Assembly: GCF_001574435.1 (NCBI RefSeq) | Contig: NZ_LOCN01000001.1 | Coordinates: 453,498 to 517,497, forward strand | DNA: 64,000 nucleotides | Direction: 5' to 3' | Origin: Moritella sp. JT01 | GTDB taxonomy: Bacteria > Pseudomonadota > Gammaproteobacteria > Enterobacterales > Moritellaceae | Shown: piece by piece, positions 8,564 to 17,695 of the stretch | How positions within the stretch are numbered: position 1 is the first letter of the stretch | Layout: the number at the start of each line of letters is the position of its first letter | Notes under the pieces: generated by a model | The model's input: only the letters and a program-made list of their open reading frames with translations | Database searches by the model: none | What the model was told of the DNA's origin: nothing | Made by a program: the position numbers and the translations under genes

Positions 8564-8857
8564 TTATTCTATTTTCGTTATTTCATTTAATGTGAAACTT
8601 GCGACAGCCCCTTCGGTTGTTTGCACATACATTTTTAAATGCGGGCTATTGAGGTGTTTTTGCAATAATTCATGACTCGTCCAATTCTCAACGAAAGTAA
8701 ATAGCGCTGGGTTGTTATTGTCTTGATGCAAGTCGTATTGAATGCAACCTTCTTCAAGTCGTGTTGGCTCAATCAACTTTAATAATTCTGTTTTTACTAA
8801 CTCAACTTTATCTGCTTTAGCTTCGATGTTTGCAACAATCGTTAGTGGGGTTGGCAT
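8564..8857 (-). CDS. Antibiotic biosynthesis monooxygenase (ABM/YgiN-like) domain protein
   Basis: A 97-residue single-domain ABM fold protein: MPTPLTIVANIEAKADKVELVKTELLKLIEPTRLEEGCIQYDLHQDNNNPALFTFVENWTSHELLQKHLNSPHL follows the family pattern closely. Relatives are cofactor-free quinol monooxygenases such as YgiN, or act on other reactive aromatics. Placed just before a nitroreductase and opposite a LysR gene, it may form part of a quinone or electrophile detoxification unit. The substrate is not evident. Confidence 0.8.
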   Translation of the reverse strand: MPTPLTIVANIEAKADKVELVKTELLKLIEPTRLEEGCIQYDLHQDNNNPALFTFVENWTSHELLQKHLNSPHLKMYVQTTEGAVASFTLNEITKIE

Positions 8858-8970
8858 ATTATCGTTCCCTTTTATTGACGATACACATTAGTGAATGGGG
8901 ACATTATCCTTGATTATTGCTATTCTGAAAACATGGTAATTAAACTAACAGTTTCAAAATTTATTTGATA

Positions 8971-9888
8971 ATGAATATTCAAGATCTCACTCTTTTTGTG
9001 CGAACAGCGCAAACATGCAATATAACCGCCTCAGCACTGCAGTTAGAGATGACTCCAGCTACGGCAAGTGCTGCGTTAAAACGTTTAGAGAAGCAACTCG
9101 GCGTTCAGCTCTTTATTCGCTCGACACGTAAGTTACGTATCACCGCCGAAGGTGAGCGCTATTTAGTACATTGCACTGAGGCTTTAGCGGCATTAGAAAA
9201 AGGTAAAGCCTCATTAAATGAAATACAGGGTAAAATTGCCGGTGAAATACGTTTATCCGCGTCATCTGATCTAGGGCGTAATATTGTCTTACCTTGGATC
9301 GATGAAGTGATGGATGCTTATCCCGAATTATCTATTCAGTTCAATGTTGGCGATAACCGGGCTGACTTTTATCATGACAAAGTTGATATGGCACTGCGTT
9401 ATGGTGAGCCCGAAGATTCCTCGCTGGTAGCCTTTCTGATTGCGAAAATAGATCGTGTCGTCTGTGCATCACCCGCTTATTTAGCGCAATATGGAGAGCC
9501 GAATCATCCTAACGAATTGTCACAACATAACTGCTTGCTCTATCGTTTTGGTGAGCGTGTTTATGATACTTGGCCATTTGTTGATCGTACTGGAGACAGT
9601 ACTGGAAAAAATGGCGGTAAATACAAGGTGAAAGTGACCGGTAATCGATTAAGTAACGATGCTGATGTCGTCCATCGTTGGGTTGTCGCGGGCAAGGGTA
9701 TTACGATGAAGTCGCGGTTAGATATGGCAGCCGACTTACGCTCGGGTCATGTTGTTGAACTACTAAGTGACTTTAATTCACCACCCATTAATTTATGGTT
9801 AATTTGTCCTAACCGAACACAGGTTACCCCTGCGATGTTGATGTTGCGCGATCTGTTACGCAATAAGTGTGAAGCTGAATTAAGTTAG
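8971..9888 (+). CDS. LysR-family transcriptional regulator
   Basis: The N-terminal winged helix-turn-helix (MNIQDLTLFVRTAQTCNITASALQLEMTPATASAALKRLEKQLGVQLFIRSTRKLRITAEGERYL) is typical of LysR proteins, followed by a type 2 periplasmic-binding-like effector domain from residue ~88. I chose the ATG at 8971; an in-frame TTG at 8965 would add two residues. It diverges from the monooxygenase and nitroreductase genes across a 113-bp spacer, the classic arrangement for a LysR regulator and its target. The closest well-known type is the AaeR/DsdC-like group with ETFDTWPF-like inserts, but the inducer cannot be told. Confidence 0.85.
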   Translation: MNIQDLTLFVRTAQTCNITASALQLEMTPATASAALKRLEKQLGVQLFIRSTRKLRITAEGERYLVHCTEALAALEKGKASLNEIQGKIAGEIRLSASSDLGRNIVLPWIDEVMDAYPELSIQFNVGDNRADFYHDKVDMALRYGEPEDSSLVAFLIAKIDRVVCASPAYLAQYGEPNHPNELSQHNCLLYRFGERVYDTWPFVDRTGDSTGKNGGKYKVKVTGNRLSNDADVVHRWVVAGKGITMKSRLDMAADLRSGHVVELLSDFNSPPINLWLICPNRTQVTPAMLMLRDLLRNKCEAELS

Positions 9889-9976
9889 CTCTGCTTGGTG
9901 CTACATCTCGCTAGTCAGGTATGCTAAAGTGATTTCATCTATATTTTGTTAATTAATCTGTATAACAAGGACTTTT

Positions 9977-11194
9977 ATGACTATTGGTATTGGTGGTTCA
10001 ACTGCGGAATTAGAATTAGCTAAACTCGCTGATATGACTGCAGACGTTAAAGCGATCTCGTTACAAGAATTTAATGAACGTATTGAAAGCGCACAAGTAA
10101 TCATGCAGCGTGAAGGCATTAAAGCGGTATATCTTAATGCCGGCACAAACCTGTATTATTTCACGGGTATGCGTTGGGGCGCTGGTGAGCGTATGGTTGG
10201 TGCTATTTTACCTGCGCAAGGTGAATTACAGTTTATCGCGCCACGCTTTGAACAAGATACCATTAATGAATTTATGCAGGTACAAGGTCCACTACATTGC
10301 TGGCATGAACATGAAAGTCCTGCACAATTATTTGGTGAGATCCTCGCTAAACTTAATATTACTGACGGCATTGTTGGTATTGATGAAGCGACCGCTTTCT
10401 TTATGTTTAACAATATTCGTCATGCGTATCCGCAGTTTGAATATATTGATGCGAAGGTTGTGACAGCAGGTTGCCGTCAGCAAAAATCAGATACCGAGAT
10501 TGCCTTATTACAACGCGCTAAAGACATGACGTTAGAAGTACATAAAGCGGCGGCCCGTATTTTACGTTTAGATATTTGTACGACGGAAGTGGAAGAATTC
10601 ATTCATCAAGCACATAAAGTGGTTGGTGCACCAAAAGGTTCTTATTTCTGTATCGTATTATTTGGTAAAGCCAGCTCGTTCCCGCACGGTGTTAAAGACC
10701 CGCAATTCTTGAAACAAGATGATGTGGTATTGATTGATACCGGTTGCCAGTTACATGGTTACAATTCTGATATTACCCGCACTTATGTATTTGGTGAAGC
10801 AAGTGATGAAGTACGCGCAGCTTGGTTAAGTGAAAAGAATGCGCAACAAGCCGCGTTTGATGCTGCACAGATTAATGTTGCTTGTCAGGATGTTGATGCC
10901 GCCGCTCGTACTTCACTGGAAGCAGATGGCTTTGGGCCGGGTTATGATTTACCGGGGCTACCGCACCGTACTGGTCACGGCATTGGTTTGGATATCCATG
11001 AATGGCCATATTTAGTGGGTAACGATACTACGCCATTAGCGAAAGGTATGTGTTTCAGTAATGAACCTATGTTAGTGATCCCGGGTAAGTTTGGTATTCG
11101 TTTAGAAGATCATTTTTATATGACTGATGCGGGACCTGAATGGTTTACACAACCATCACATTCGATTGATGACCCATTTGGTTATGAAGTGTAA
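9977..11194 (+). CDS. M24-family metallopeptidase (Xaa-Pro dipeptidase/aminopeptidase-like)
   Basis: A 405-residue 'pita-bread' metallopeptidase. The five expected dinuclear metal ligands are visible: D254 (LIDTG), D265 (NSDITRT), H334 (HRTGHGIG), E363 (SNEP) and E377 (RLEDH). The N-terminal ~170 residues form the creatinase-type N domain (GIKAVYLNAGTNLYYFTGMRW). It is cytoplasmic, with no signal peptide, and likely hydrolyses Xaa-Pro dipeptides or N-terminal Xaa-Pro bonds. Family members cannot be split into PepQ, PepP or prolidase from these motifs alone. A hairpin terminator follows at 11216-11254, so the gene appears monocistronic. Confidence 0.88.
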   Translation: MTIGIGGSTAELELAKLADMTADVKAISLQEFNERIESAQVIMQREGIKAVYLNAGTNLYYFTGMRWGAGERMVGAILPAQGELQFIAPRFEQDTINEFMQVQGPLHCWHEHESPAQLFGEILAKLNITDGIVGIDEATAFFMFNNIRHAYPQFEYIDAKVVTAGCRQQKSDTEIALLQRAKDMTLEVHKAAARILRLDICTTEVEEFIHQAHKVVGAPKGSYFCIVLFGKASSFPHGVKDPQFLKQDDVVLIDTGCQLHGYNSDITRTYVFGEASDEVRAAWLSEKNAQQAAFDAAQINVACQDVDAAARTSLEADGFGPGYDLPGLPHRTGHGIGLDIHEWPYLVGNDTTPLAKGMCFSNEPMLVIPGKFGIRLEDHFYMTDAGPEWFTQPSHSIDDPFGYEV

Positions 11195-11215
11195 TTTGTT
11201 ATACCTATGATTCAT

Positions 11216-11254
11216 AGACTTGCTCATTGATGAGTGAGTCTAGTATGTTTTTTT
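11216..11254 (+). terminator. Rho-independent terminator after the M24 peptidase gene
   Basis: A near-perfect 12-bp stem (AGACTTGCTCAT / ATGAGTGAGTCT, two G-T pairs) with a minimal loop is followed within six bases by seven Ts. It starts 22 bases after the stop codon. Confidence 0.7.
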
Positions 11255-11513
11255 AAGCCACATCAATGCTAATAAACCTCGCTCTATTTTTCTAAAGATA
11301 GTACGGGATAGTTAGGTTATCTTCTCGCCTTATCTTCATTCTAAACCTATCGTGACACACTGTCATTAAAATAATTTTGAGAAAGAAGTTTTAATGAGCA
11401 GGATCATAAAAACACGAGTACTCAGTTTGAGGTATCGATAAGGTGGGTGATAATGCCAATTCATAAAAATAATAAAATAATAAATAAAACAATGAATTGG
11501 GAAAAATACAATC

Positions 11514-13544
11514 ATGAAAAAACAACATTTTATCTTGTTAGGATTAACACCACTCGTATTTTCAGTGCAGAGTGCCACGTTGGTCAACGTTAACGACGTT
11601 AACATTACTTCACTATTAAATCCCTCTACTGCTAGAGGAGCAATCCCCGAGTACAGCTTTACCGAACAAAACCACGCCCAACTACAAGGAAAAGAATGGG
11701 TTCGCCATCAACAGCGTTACCGTGGCATTCCTGTATATGGACAATCCGTCGTATCATTGAAAGATCAACATGGTGTGGTTCAACCTATTGCGGGTAAAGT
11801 GGTGCAAGGTATTGGTCAAGACATATCTTCAATGTTACCGTTCATCAACAAAGAACAAGCGATTGCTCTTGCCAAAGCATCACAGCAAGCTGTTCAAAGC
11901 GCAACTATGCCAGCACGTACTGATGCAGAGTCTGCGGACCTAATGATTGTCATGGATGATCAAAATACTGCAAAATTGGTCTATCGCGTGTCTTATGTGA
12001 CAGTGGAAGGCATCACGCCGTCAAGGCCAATTACCTTTGTAGACGCTAAAGATGGTCGAATTCTAGACCGTTGGGACGGTATTGCGTTTAGGCAAGCAGA
12101 GGGGCCTGGAGGTAACCAAAAAAGTGGCCGTTATTATTTTGGTAACAACACTAAATTTGGCAGCTTTGAAGTCAATGACTCCTGCCAGATGGACAGCCCT
12201 AATGTTGTCACGTACGACATGAATAGTAGTCAATGGGGTGGGCGTATTCACCAATTTACCTGTCCGGTAAACACCACTCGTTCAGCCAATGGTGCCTATG
12301 CGCCAATGAATGATGCACAATACTTTGGTCAACGTGTGTTTGACATGTACCGCGAGTGGCTAAATAGCCGTCCGATTCGTCAAAAGCTCACTATGCGTGT
12401 TCACTATGGTAATAATTATGGCAACGCTTTTTGGGACGGTCAGCAAATGACCTTTGGTGATGGTGGCTCGTATATGTACCCACTAGCGACATGGGATGTG
12501 ATCGCCCACGAAGTCAGTCATGGTTATACCGAACAAAACTCTAATTTAGAGTATCGTGGCATGTCTGGTGGGATGAACGAATCCTTTTCTGATGTCGCAG
12601 CTGCAGCTTTGAGCTATTTCATCCACGGTTCTTTCAACTGGAAAATGGGCGAGCACGTAATGAAGCATTCAGAAGCGATGCGCTTCTTCATTAATCCTTC
12701 AGATGATGGTGCGTCTATTGGTCACATCAGCCAGTATTATAATGGCATTGATGTTCACAACAGCTCGGGCATCTTTAACAAAGCATTTTACCATCTAGCT
12801 ACCAGCCAAGAGTGGGATATCAAGAAAGCTTTCTTAGTCTATGCAACAGCCAATAAATTGTTTTGGCAGCCGCGCTCTACCTTTCAACAAGGTGCTGACG
12901 GTGTTTGCCAGGCTGCAGCGCAACTAGGTTATGAAACCCAATCTGTTATGAATGCATTCCAACAAGTTGGTATCACGGTACAAGAGTGTGGAGGGTCTTT
13001 ACCAACACCGGATCCAACACCAAACCCACCGACACCAAGTGATGAAACTGCCTTGGTACTAAATCAGCAGATCATGATTCAAGGACGTTACGGTGAAAAT
13101 TTACGATATGTATTGAACAATGCGCCATCACAGGGCTATGTCAATATTGAGACGATGGGTGGGCAAGGTGATATCGATGTTTTTATTGCCATTGATCGCC
13201 AACCTACGCAGAACGACTACGATTGTGCCTCTCAAAATGAGGGTAACTTTGAAAGCTGCCTGTTCTTGGATTTCCCAGCCAGTCGCTATCATGTGTTGAT
13301 CGTGAGTAAGTCGGATTTTTCTGATGTCGGCTTGATGATTTCAGGGGATTACCAGCAGCAACCTCCAACGCCGCAACCAGAAGACCACTGTGCTTATGTA
13401 CCTGAATGGAGCCCGTATTATACTTATTATTACGGTGAGATTGTACAGTCTAATGGTTATATGTTTACTGCTCTTCAAGCATCGACTGGCGTGGACCCTT
13501 TTGCTTACTCAGGTGAATGGCAGTACCTTCAACCTTGCCAGTAG
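11514..13544 (+). CDS. Secreted M4 metalloprotease (vibriolysin-like) with PPC and carbohydrate-binding-like C-terminal domains
   Basis: A 676-residue preproprotease. Residues 1-21 are a signal peptide (cleavage likely after SVQSA). A propeptide with FTP and PepSY-type segments spans ~35-195. The thermolysin-type catalytic domain begins near 200 and has zinc ligands H332, H336 (HEVSH) and E356 (GMNESFSD). After a Pro/Thr-rich linker (PTPDPTPNPPTPSD), residues ~521-620 form a PPC (pre-peptidase C-terminal) domain. Residues ~630-676 (WSPYYTYYYGEIVQSNGYMFTAL) resemble a small CBM5/12 chitin-binding domain. Vibriolysins are secreted by type II systems and degrade host or environmental protein; Moritella viscosa has a known member, MvP1. 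The gene stands alone between terminators. Confidence 0.92.
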   Translation: MKKQHFILLGLTPLVFSVQSATLVNVNDVNITSLLNPSTARGAIPEYSFTEQNHAQLQGKEWVRHQQRYRGIPVYGQSVVSLKDQHGVVQPIAGKVVQGIGQDISSMLPFINKEQAIALAKASQQAVQSATMPARTDAESADLMIVMDDQNTAKLVYRVSYVTVEGITPSRPITFVDAKDGRILDRWDGIAFRQAEGPGGNQKSGRYYFGNNTKFGSFEVNDSCQMDSPNVVTYDMNSSQWGGRIHQFTCPVNTTRSANGAYAPMNDAQYFGQRVFDMYREWLNSRPIRQKLTMRVHYGNNYGNAFWDGQQMTFGDGGSYMYPLATWDVIAHEVSHGYTEQNSNLEYRGMSGGMNESFSDVAAAALSYFIHGSFNWKMGEHVMKHSEAMRFFINPSDDGASIGHISQYYNGIDVHNSSGIFNKAFYHLATSQEWDIKKAFLVYATANKLFWQPRSTFQQGADGVCQAAAQLGYETQSVMNAFQQVGITVQECGGSLPTPDPTPNPPTPSDETALVLNQQIMIQGRYGENLRYVLNNAPSQGYVNIETMGGQGDIDVFIAIDRQPTQNDYDCASQNEGNFESCLFLDFPASRYHVLIVSKSDFSDVGLMISGDYQQQPPTPQPEDHCAYVPEWSPYYTYYYGEIVQSNGYMFTALQASTGVDPFAYSGEWQYLQPCQ

Positions 13545-13604
13545 AAGCACGTTTGGTTGAGTGATAGCTAAAAACACGGTAATGAATGTCATTAAGATAA
13601 TATG

Positions 13605-13642
13605 AAAAAAGCCCGCTAAGATTAGTCTTAGCGGGCTTTTTT
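13605..13642. terminator. Bidirectional terminator between the M4 protease and gfa-like genes
   Basis: A perfect 10-bp stem (GCCCGCTAAG / CTTAGCGGGC) with a 6-nt loop is flanked by an A run on the left and a T run on the right. It can stop transcription of the plus-strand protease gene and the convergent minus-strand Gfa-like gene. Confidence 0.9.
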
Positions 13643-13653
13643 AACTGTATTGA

Positions 13654-14259
13654 TTATTTGTTATTAGCAACGTGTGTTGCAATCACATCCATCAGTGTTG
13701 GTGATAGGCAATCATAAGATTCAAGACCTAATGCATTCAAACGTGATCTGATTGCTGTCATGTCTTTTGGATCTGTACCTGTTTCAATGATAGATGAAAC
13801 AAAGGCGGCAAACTCAGGTGCTGACCAACCTTTATCAGCAGACAGTTCAGTGTGAACGAAATCTAGACCAAAGAATGGGTGTGTTTTATCTTCAATACGA
13901 CCATACATGTGTACACCACAGACATTACACGCAAAACGTTGGATTGTTGCTGTGTCATCAACAACTTTTAGTTTTGAACGGTTGTTTGTTACGCTTAACT
14001 TATCTTTTGACACAACGGCAACTTGTGAGAACAGTGCGCCTTTGGGTTTCCAACATTTTGAGCAACCACAAGCATGGTTATGTGCTGTTTGGCTGTCGAT
14101 TTTTACCGTAACTGGATTACTGCTACAGTGACACTGTAATGTGCCACCACTAAAGTCATTCGCTGTTGGGGTAATACCCTTGTCCATTGCTGGATGGATT
14201 TTGGTGTTACTTGTTGGGCAAAATGCGTTTTTATAGGTATTTACAATTTTATTTATCAT
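13654..14259 (-). CDS. Gfa-like S-(hydroxymethyl)glutathione synthase family protein
   Basis: About 201 residues of the CENP-V/GFA zinc-binding fold. The characteristic cysteine sets are present: [26 protein letters not shown] and [13 protein letters not shown]. These match glutathione-dependent formaldehyde-activating enzyme, which condenses formaldehyde with glutathione; the long C-terminal part ([31 protein letters not shown]) is also typical of true Gfa. I place the start at the ATG at 14259, with GGAAT upstream, rather than at the in-frame TTG at 14271. It starts 12 bp after a small cupin gene, so the two are cotranscribed. No adhC or formaldehyde dehydrogenase gene is nearby, which leaves the role open. 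Confidence 0.78.
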   Translation of the reverse strand: MINKIVNTYKNAFCPTSNTKIHPAMDKGITPTANDFSGGTLQCHCSSNPVTVKIDSQTAHNHACGCSKCWKPKGALFSQVAVVSKDKLSVTNNRSKLKVVDDTATIQRFACNVCGVHMYGRIEDKTHPFFGLDFVHTELSADKGWSAPEFAAFVSSIIETGTDPKDMTAIRSRLNALGLESYDCLSPTLMDVIATHVANNK

Positions 14260-14271
14260 ATTCAATTCCAA

Positions 14272-14667
14272 TTAGTTTGATGCAGGTGCGAAAGATGAAT
14301 CTGCGTTTCTGTGTGCGGTATAGATTGCTTCGCCATCACTTTCGGCATCAAAAATAACGGTTACATTGGGAGAAAAAAGGATCACATCGCCGACTTCTGC
14401 AACGTATTTATTACCTTGCTTGTCACGTACGACAATCTTACCTTTGGTAATCACTTTGTATTCAACTGAGTCGTAAACGTACTCGAACTCAACACCTGGT
14501 TGCATAGCAAAATGACCAATGGTTAATGCATTGCTATTGTTGGTTACGGCAACTTCGGCCATTTGGCTTTTTAGGCCTTCTACTTCAAGTAATTTACTTA
14601 GATCATTTAATTTGAATGATCCAGATTTAAACAGAAAAATACCCGGCTGAGCTGTTAATGTCGACAT
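14272..14667 (-). CDS. Small cupin-domain protein (EutQ-like)
   Basis: A 131-residue single-domain cupin. The segment ALTIGHFAMQPGVEFEYVYDSVEYKVITKGKIVVRDKQGNKYVAEVGDVILFSPNVTVIF has the beta-barrel pattern of cupins, closest in feel to EutQ/DUF861 proteins. The histidine-rich metal motif of catalytic cupins is largely missing (E/Y-rich instead), so it may bind a ligand without a metal or use acidic residues. It is the first gene of a two-gene minus-strand operon with the Gfa-like gene. Function unknown. Confidence 0.7.
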   Translation of the reverse strand: MSTLTAQPGIFLFKSGSFKLNDLSKLLEVEGLKSQMAEVAVTNNSNALTIGHFAMQPGVEFEYVYDSVEYKVITKGKIVVRDKQGNKYVAEVGDVILFSPNVTVIFDAESDGEAIYTAHRNADSSFAPASN

Positions 14668-14931
14668 CTAATATCCTTTATTTAATCAAATCACATCGTG
14701 TGGATTATTTAATTTTTAATGTGGTTTATGTTTGCGATGACGAGCATTCTACATTTGGAAGAGAACAAAACAATATACTAAAACGGTAAAAGATTATTAC
14801 CTTAAAGGTAACAATAAGAATTTAAGTTACTGTTTATTTTTTAATTGTTGTTGATATTGAAGTGGTTTTGATGGCAGATTGATGAGTTCAATCGCCATTA
14901 TTTAAACATTATTTAAACATTATTAAGGCGA

Positions 14932-15371
14932 TTATGTGTAATTATCGGTGAGTTTAAAGCGGGATAGCATAGATTTTAATAACTCAGCTTGTTGAGATAG
15001 TTGCTCTGCTGCTGCCGCACTTTCTTGTGCTGTGCTGTTATTTTGTTGAGTGACACCATCGACTTCGCTAACGCCTTGGTTAATTTATTCGGCGGCTGTT
15101 GTACTTCTGCCATTGCTCAATGGTATTGTTAATGTCTTTTATTAATGCGACTTGTGCAGGATTATCAGAAACAGTTTCAGAAAGGCTACTGGTTAAGGTA
15201 TTAAATGTTTGTTCACCATGTTCATAAGGTGCTAAAAAATCGGTTTTACCTGCCAGCAGATAACCGCGCATACCGGTCTCCATTTCTACAGTAGCCGCTT
15301 CAATACTTGATGCTTTAGCTAAGACTTTATGAGTGTGGTTTACCCAACCAAAGTTACTGACCAAAGATTCA
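14932..15371 (-). pseudogene. Remnant of a methyl-accepting chemotaxis protein gene
   Basis: Two parts of a chemoreceptor lie side by side on the minus strand with the middle missing. 15080-15364 encodes a CHASE3-like periplasmic helix bundle (KASSIEAATVEMETGMRGYL, then KTDFLAPYEHGEQTFNTL). After an in-frame break near 15080, 14932-15075 encodes an MCP tail (INQGVSEVDGVTQQNNSTAQ, then ESAAAAEQLSQQAELLKSML) ending SRFKLTDNYT and a stop. The first transmembrane segment, HAMP domain and most of the signalling hairpin are absent, and the 5' end runs into a stop at 15369-15371. This is best explained by an internal deletion plus point decay. Confidence 0.85.
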
Positions 15372-16303
15372 ACGTCCTGTAAGTACGCTCATCCACATGA
15401 ATTGTTGATTGAAAGTCTGTATGGGTATGAAGTCTAGTCGCTCAGGTGGAATAATTTTTCGATTGGCTGTTTTTAACAGTAAAATGTGATCTGTGTTTAG
15501 AATGAATGACTTAGCGCTGTTACAAAGATAAGTCGTTGGATTTAAGTTTGGTTTAAGCCACCGTCGATGATAGATTTTTGGGTATTTTAACCTGCCACTG
15601 TTGTAATTGGTTTTGCATTCTTTTTATCTAATGTTCACTGACGATCTAATTCTATATTTGAAAGCATAATATCCCCTTACGTTTATAAACATGATCACAG
15701 AAAAATCACAGTGAAATACAAAGTGTAAATATTGTTAATAATTGTATTTTGTGTTTTTAATATATTACATCGTAGTTTAAATTTCAAAGTCTATATTTTA
15801 ATGTGATGTTAATATGTTGTAACTAAATAACTGTGCTGTGATTAAATGTTATTTCAACACTTTCATTTTAAAGTAACTTAAATTAAATAATTAGTGTTAC
15901 TGCTCTATATTTTAGTCTGTCATAGTTAATAATTTAATTTTTGTTGTTTTTAAAACAATTTGGTTAAAGTGTAAATGCATGTAACCTTATTTTAGTTTAT
16001 TAACCCCCATGATTTGAAATAATATTTCAACGTGGTTAAATGTGATTTGTTTATGATATTGTTTATTGCAAGCCGTTGATATTAAGTTGAATTATTGTTT
16101 GTTGTTTTATTTTGTTATTTATTTTTAAGTACGTATTTAATTATTCCACATCTTTTTTAAAACAGTTTAACTTATATCGACTATCCCATTGTAGATATTT
16201 AACTTACCCCTCTTACATCCCTTACATTCCCTTACTATAAGTTTATTTACAACGAATACTCCTGTTGGAACAATGGATGTAATTTAAATATGTAAGAACA
16301 TAT
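15372..16303. other. AT-rich intergenic region upstream of the T6SS operon
   Basis: About 930 bases with no convincing gene. On the minus strand 15369-15623 is free of stops for 84 codons but has no good start and no recognised homology; an SD-like AAGGGGAT with an ATG at 15667 precedes it in another frame. From ~15700 to 16200 the DNA is extremely AT-rich, a typical target for H-NS-like silencing. Just before tssA, four CTTAC motifs recur at 16203, 16212, 16221 and 16231. A weak sigma-54-like element (TGGAAC-N5-ATGTA, 16266-16281) lies 23 bases before the tssA start; it deviates from consensus at three or more positions. Confidence 0.6.
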
Positions 16304-17656
16304 ATGTTATTCAATCAAACATTACATGAATCACTTTTATTACCAATTGATGGCGATCAATTTTGTGGGATTTATTTAAAATCAGACAAACAAAAATTTA
16401 GACCGCTTAGAAATGAATTTAATGTGGCACAAACATCTCAGCGTCAATTAATGCAGACACCAGACCCTGCAGAAATGGATAGTTTACAAGATGCCAACAT
16501 TGAACATTGGCGTTCGTTATCAAGCAGTTTGATTGAAATATTTAAAACAACATCTAAAGATATTGAGCTAGCGGGTTGGATGCTAGCGGCTCAGATAGTC
16601 ATTGACCCTGAATTAAATGGGTTGCGTGAAGCAAGTCAATGGTTACAAGCACTTGTTGAGGGGCATTGGGACGAGGTTCATCCCGTACTCCCTGACAATA
16701 AAATAAAGTCAGAAAGTGACAAATTAAAAGAAATTAATGCATTTAAAGTGAAGGGCTTTGTACAACTAGTCGGTGAAAGTGAAGACAGCAGCTTAGTGTA
16801 TTCACCTTTCTTAATGTTACCGCTAATTGGAGACTTAAATTATTCGCGTTATTTAAGTGAAGAGCGTAAAGGCGGTTTACCTGAGTTACGCCAACAGTAC
16901 CAAAATGTGGCGATGGGTGAACGGGCTAAAGTGACTAGCTTAATGCAAAATTTAGTATTGATACGTGATGCCATTAATGCTGTCGAAGCACATGTTGTGA
17001 GCGTATGTCAGCAGTATTTATTACCTCAACCTGGATTTAAATTTGTGGTCGGGTTAATCACTAACGTATTGAAAGCGATGGAGTATGTATCCGGTTTAAA
17101 GAGCAAAAATACATTGGTAACTAAGGCTGAACGTCAGCCTGAAACGAATGAATCGAGTCATGTTGATGGCGGCGAAAAGAATATGCAAGTTAAAGAAGAT
17201 AGTGTTAATCATCACGCTTCGTTAGGTGGTTTACCTGATAATAATCAGTCGTTTAATCGCGATGATGCGTTTCATCAACTACGAACGTTAGCTGAATTTT
17301 TTAGGAAAGTAGAACCACACAGCCCGGTATCTTATTTGTTAGAAAAAGCAATTCGCTGGGGCTATTTGTCGCTCCCTGAGTTGATGTCGGAGCTGTTATT
17401 AAATCAAGAGGATACGATTAAACAAGTATTTCATCTGTCAGCTCTTGATGAGAATGGGGATACGAATGTTATTCAGCCAGCGCACAAAGCAATATTACCG
17501 CTATCAGGTGTGGATGCATCTATATCTGTGCAGCACAACACAAGAACGGTTAGTTCAACAACGAGTCACTCTGTTTTGAACAATGTAACTGCTGTCCCTG
17601 TAGAAGAAACTCAAGAAAAACCAGTATCTACCTCGAGCAGTAATTCTCTCTGGTAA
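16304..17656 (+). CDS. tssA: TssA, T6SS cap/baseplate-associated protein
   Basis: A 450-residue protein with the ImpA-type N-terminal domain. SLLLPIDGDQFCGIYLKSD and FRPLRNEFNVAQTSQRQLMQ, then NIEHWRSLSSSLIEIFKTTSKDIELAGWMLAAQI, fit the family pattern of early-core TssA. The C-terminal part (RDDAFHQLRTLAEFFRKVEPHSPVSYLLEKAIRWGYLSLPELMSELL) is the VasJ/TssA C-domain that packs near the sheath end. TssA primes and caps tail-tube and sheath assembly. It is the first gene of the long plus-strand T6SS operon, 40 bp before hcp. Confidence 0.9.
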   Translation: MLFNQTLHESLLLPIDGDQFCGIYLKSDKQKFRPLRNEFNVAQTSQRQLMQTPDPAEMDSLQDANIEHWRSLSSSLIEIFKTTSKDIELAGWMLAAQIVIDPELNGLREASQWLQALVEGHWDEVHPVLPDNKIKSESDKLKEINAFKVKGFVQLVGESEDSSLVYSPFLMLPLIGDLNYSRYLSEERKGGLPELRQQYQNVAMGERAKVTSLMQNLVLIRDAINAVEAHVVSVCQQYLLPQPGFKFVVGLITNVLKAMEYVSGLKSKNTLVTKAERQPETNESSHVDGGEKNMQVKEDSVNHHASLGGLPDNNQSFNRDDAFHQLRTLAEFFRKVEPHSPVSYLLEKAIRWGYLSLPELMSELLLNQEDTIKQVFHLSALDENGDTNVIQPAHKAILPLSGVDASISVQHNTRTVSSTTSHSVLNNVTAVPVEETQEKPVSTSSSNSLW

Positions 17657-17695
17657 TTGGTTTTCAATCCCAAGTAGAAATAAGTGAGGAATATC

